Source: Sulfitobacter sp. DFL-14 (GTDB taxonomy: Bacteria; Pseudomonadota; Alphaproteobacteria; Rhodobacterales; Rhodobacteraceae). Taken from it: a stretch of DNA of 64,000 nt. The notes below the pieces were generated by a model. It had not been told where the DNA came from. It was given only the letters and a program-made list of their open reading frames with translations, and did not search any database. The stretch spans positions 1 to 64,000 of the forward strand of contig NZ_QBFD01000029.1 in NCBI RefSeq assembly GCF_003335585.1, in the 5' to 3' direction. The position numbers were made by a program, and so were the translations under genes. Positions within the stretch are counted from its first letter, which is position 1, and each line of letters opens with the position of its first letter. Positions 61,834 through 64,000 of this stretch are shown here, in pieces.

Positions 61834-63381
61834 TCAGAACAGCGAGCCTTGTTCGGGCGGTTTGCCCGCCTTGCGCGACGCAGGTTTGGCGCTGCCGGCC
61901 CCCACCGTGATCCGGCCATCGGCGAATTCGATCTCAAGACTTGTGGCCTTCGCTGCCGCCGCCTTGCCGGTCACCACCGCGCCATCGCCGCGCACCACCG
62001 CATAACCGCGCGCCAGTGTCGCCTTGTAGCTCAGGGTTTCGCGCAGCCGGTCCAGCGCGTCGATCCGCTGCCGCCAGCCGCGGGTCTGGCGCTGCCCCGC
62101 ATCCGACAGGCGCGCAACCAGCGCGGCAAAGGCATCGGCCTTGCGCGCGCGGTCCTGCGCCAATGCAGCAGGGCGGAACCCCCGTGCCCGGCTTTCAAAC
62201 CGGTCGCGCCGCGCCGCAACGCCGCGCGCCAGAGCCGGGGCAAGCCGCGCCGCGATTTCCCCCAACCGCCGCCGGTCCTGCGCCAGACGCTGGCGCAGGG
62301 TCGCGGGCCGCAAGGAGCCGGAGACATCCGCCAGCCGCACCCGCCGCCGCTGCACCCCGGCAATCAGCGCCGGTTCCAGCTTCTCGCCCGCGCGGTCCAG
62401 CCGCTGGCGTGGCCCGTCCAGCAGGGTTTCGGCACGGGGCAAGGCGCGCGCCATGTCGCGCAGCCGCTGGTCACGGCGGCTCAGCCCCTGGCTGAGCAGC
62501 ACCCGCATCCGCGCCTCCTGACTGTCGAGCCAGGCCGCCAGTTCGTGCCGCACCGGCACCGCCAGTTCCGCTGCCGCCGTCGGCGTGGGCGCGCGGCGGT
62601 CCGAGACATAGTCGATCAGCGTGGTATCCGTCTCATGCCCCACCGCCGAAATCAGCGGAATCTGCGAGGCCGCCGCCGCCCGCGCCACGATTTCCTCGTT
62701 GAACCCCCAGAGATCCTCGACCGAGCCGCCGCCCCGCGCGACAATCAGCAGGTCGGGGCGCGGCAGGGCACCGCCGGGGGTCAGCGCGTTGAAGCCTTCG
62801 ATGGCGCGGGCCACTTCGGGCGCGCATTTCGCGCCCTGCACAGCCACCGGCCAGATCAGCACCTTGCGCGGAAACCGGTCACGCAGACGGTGCAGGATGT
62901 CGCGGATGACCGCGCCGGAGGGCGAGGTGACCACGCCGATCACATCCGGCAGATAGGGCAAGGGCCGCTTGCGCGATGCCTCGAACAGCCCCTCCGCCGC
63001 CAGCGCCTTCTTGCGCTTTTCCAGCAGGGCCATCAGCGCGCCCATGCCGGCAGGTTTGATATCCTCGATGACGATCTGATATTTCGACTGACCGCCGAAA
63101 GTGGTGATGCGCCCCGTGGCGACCACCTCCATCCCCTCTTCGGGCTGGGTGTCCAGCCGCGCCGACACGCCTTTCCAGATCACCCCGGAGATGACGGATT
63201 TGTCGTCCTTGAGGTCCAGATAGATATGCCCCGACCGGGGCCTGCTGACGCGGCCCACTTCGCCGCGAATCCGCACATGGCCGAATTCGCCCTCGATCAC
63301 CCGCTTGATCGCACCGGACAGTTCGGTGACGGAGAATTCCGGGCTGTTCTGCCCCTCGCGGGGATCGTCGATCAGGTCCAT
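61834..63381 (-). CDS. xseA: Exodeoxyribonuclease VII large subunit
   Basis: 515 residues from ATG 63381 (an upstream in-frame ATG at 63438 overlaps the purD leader). N-terminal OB domain (FSVTELSGAIKRVIEGEFGH, GHIYLDLKDDKSVISGVIWK), central nuclease core (VVTSPSGAVIRDILHRLRDR, RGGGSVEDLWGFNEE) and a long coiled-coil (about 300-420). Works with XseB to degrade single-stranded DNA. Divergent from purD. Confidence 0.95.
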   Translation of the reverse strand: MDLIDDPREGQNSPEFSVTELSGAIKRVIEGEFGHVRIRGEVGRVSRPRSGHIYLDLKDDKSVISGVIWKGVSARLDTQPEEGMEVVATGRITTFGGQSKYQIVIEDIKPAGMGALMALLEKRKKALAAEGLFEASRKRPLPYLPDVIGVVTSPSGAVIRDILHRLRDRFPRKVLIWPVAVQGAKCAPEVARAIEGFNALTPGGALPRPDLLIVARGGGSVEDLWGFNEEIVARAAAASQIPLISAVGHETDTTLIDYVSDRRAPTPTAAAELAVPVRHELAAWLDSQEARMRVLLSQGLSRRDQRLRDMARALPRAETLLDGPRQRLDRAGEKLEPALIAGVQRRRVRLADVSGSLRPATLRQRLAQDRRRLGEIAARLAPALARGVAARRDRFESRARGFRPAALAQDRARKADAFAALVARLSDAGQRQTRGWRQRIDALDRLRETLSYKATLARGYAVVRGDGAVVTGKAAAAKATSLEIEFADGRITVGAGSAKPASRKAGKPPEQGSLF

Positions 63382-63452
63382 GTCCTGTCCTTGTGTCTTG
63401 GGCAGGTGCAGAATAGAACGCGGGCAGACAAAGGCCAAGGGAGTGCAGCCCC

Positions 63453-64000
63453 ATGAATATCCTCATTTTGGGCAGTGGCGGACGCGAACACAGCCTCGCC
63501 TGGGCGACGTTACAGAACCCCAAGTGCGACAAGCTGATCGTGGCGCCGGGCAATGCGGGCATCGCGATGATCGCGGATTGCGCGGATCTGGACATCATGG
63601 ATGGCGGCGCCGTCACTGTGTTCTGCGACGAGAACAACATTGATTTCGTCATCGTCGGGCCGGAGGCACCTCTGGCCGCCGGTGTCGCGGATGATCTGCG
63701 CGGCGCGGGCTACCCGGTCTTCGGGCCTTCGGCAGCGGCGGCAGCCCTTGAGGCCTCCAAGGCCTTTACCAAGGAAATCTGCGATGCCGCCCGCGCGCCC
63801 ACGGCGGCCTATGGCCATTTCACCGATGCCGATGCCGCCCGCGCCCATGTGCGTGAACATGGCGCGCCCATCGTGATCAAGGCCGATGGCCTGGCGGCAG
63901 GCAAAGGCGTGATCATCGCCATGACGGATCAAGAGGCGCTGGCAGCGGTCGACACGATGTTCGACGGCACCTTTGGCGATGCGGGCACCGAAGTGGTGAT
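63453..64000 (+). CDS. purD: Phosphoribosylamine-glycine ligase, 5' part
   Basis: The first 182 residues are present; the gene runs past the window. ILGSGGREHSLAWATLQNP is the N-terminal nucleotide-type motif, FVIVGPEAPLAAGVADDLRG follows and IVIKADGLAAGKGVIIAM starts the ATP-grasp domain. Joins phosphoribosylamine to glycine in purine synthesis. Shares a divergent promoter region with xseA. Confidence 0.95.
   Translation, partial: MNILILGSGGREHSLAWATLQNPKCDKLIVAPGNAGIAMIADCADLDIMDGGAVTVFCDENNIDFVIVGPEAPLAAGVADDLRGAGYPVFGPSAAAAALEASKAFTKEICDAARAPTAAYGHFTDADAARAHVREHGAPIVIKADGLAAGKGVIIAMTDQEALAAVDTMFDGTFGDAGTEVV

Overview
The window looks like a chromosomal segment of a marine-type alphaproteobacterium of the Rhodobacteraceae (Roseobacter-like). 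It is GC-rich, with dense genes, many 4-base ATGA/GTGA overlaps and several GTG or TTG starts. Family-typical signs are a hmu haem-uptake locus with Irr-box and Iron-Rhodo-box-like sites, a SAM-II riboswitch before metZ, a CtrA-type TTAA-N7-TTAA box, glyQ-(small membrane protein)-glyS gene order and many hypothetical proteins known from this family. I do not assign a genus.

Layout. 1-69 is the tail of a biotin carboxylase-type enzyme. 226-1611 is a secreted-looking zinc metallopeptidase with a long disordered front. 2.1-13.9 kb is one iron/haem acquisition region: a TonB-dependent receptor on the minus strand, divergent hmuS-hmuT-hmuU-hmuV, a VOC protein, the hmuP (hemP) mini-operon, a DUF1289 protein, an Irr-box followed by a Dps ferritin, and the energising exbB-exbD-exbD-tonB operon. 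14.2-15.6 kb is a divergent EamA exporter/HxlR regulator pair lying between non-coding stretches. 16-22 kb holds a LysR regulator, a DUF2244 protein, YqeY, carA and a MshEN-glycosyltransferase fusion behind CtrA-like boxes. 22-29 kb has a HAD nucleotidase, a UbiH-like hydroxylase, a class V aminotransferase, two Lrp regulators, ilvC and an EamA protein. 29.9-33.2 kb is folB-folP-glmM; SleB hydrolase, ppdK, glyS, a small membrane protein and glyQ follow to 40.8 kb.

41-53 kb holds a protease-like protein that has lost its catalytic residues, a TPP enzyme with a tandemly triplicated 3' end, TrkH, small proteins, FolE2, riboswitch-controlled MetZ, a hydrolase/GST pair, YciB with a tandemly repeated 3' flank and another EamA protein. 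53.7-56.2 kb is ftsY (with an in-frame hexanucleotide array) and a lytic transglycosylase.

56.24-57.57 kb is a sharply AT-richer island carrying a DUF3800 gene divergent from two tiny overlapping genes. It begins inside a broken twin-hairpin element and is the best candidate here for an undescribed mobile, defence-like or toxin/antitoxin-like module. After it come an SH3 lipoprotein, a NuoE-NuoF fusion of formate-dehydrogenase type, an AlkB-family monooxygenase, a pair of tandem secreted paralogues, xseA and the start of purD.

The intergenic DNA is rich in structured repeats: a twin-hairpin family (eight copies, one broken), a 100-bp dispersed repeat (two 92%-identical copies plus a decayed fragment), two loci where a gene-end unit is tandemly repeated with a 150-160-bp period, and several long isolated palindromes. 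No tRNA, rRNA, CRISPR array or transposase was seen.
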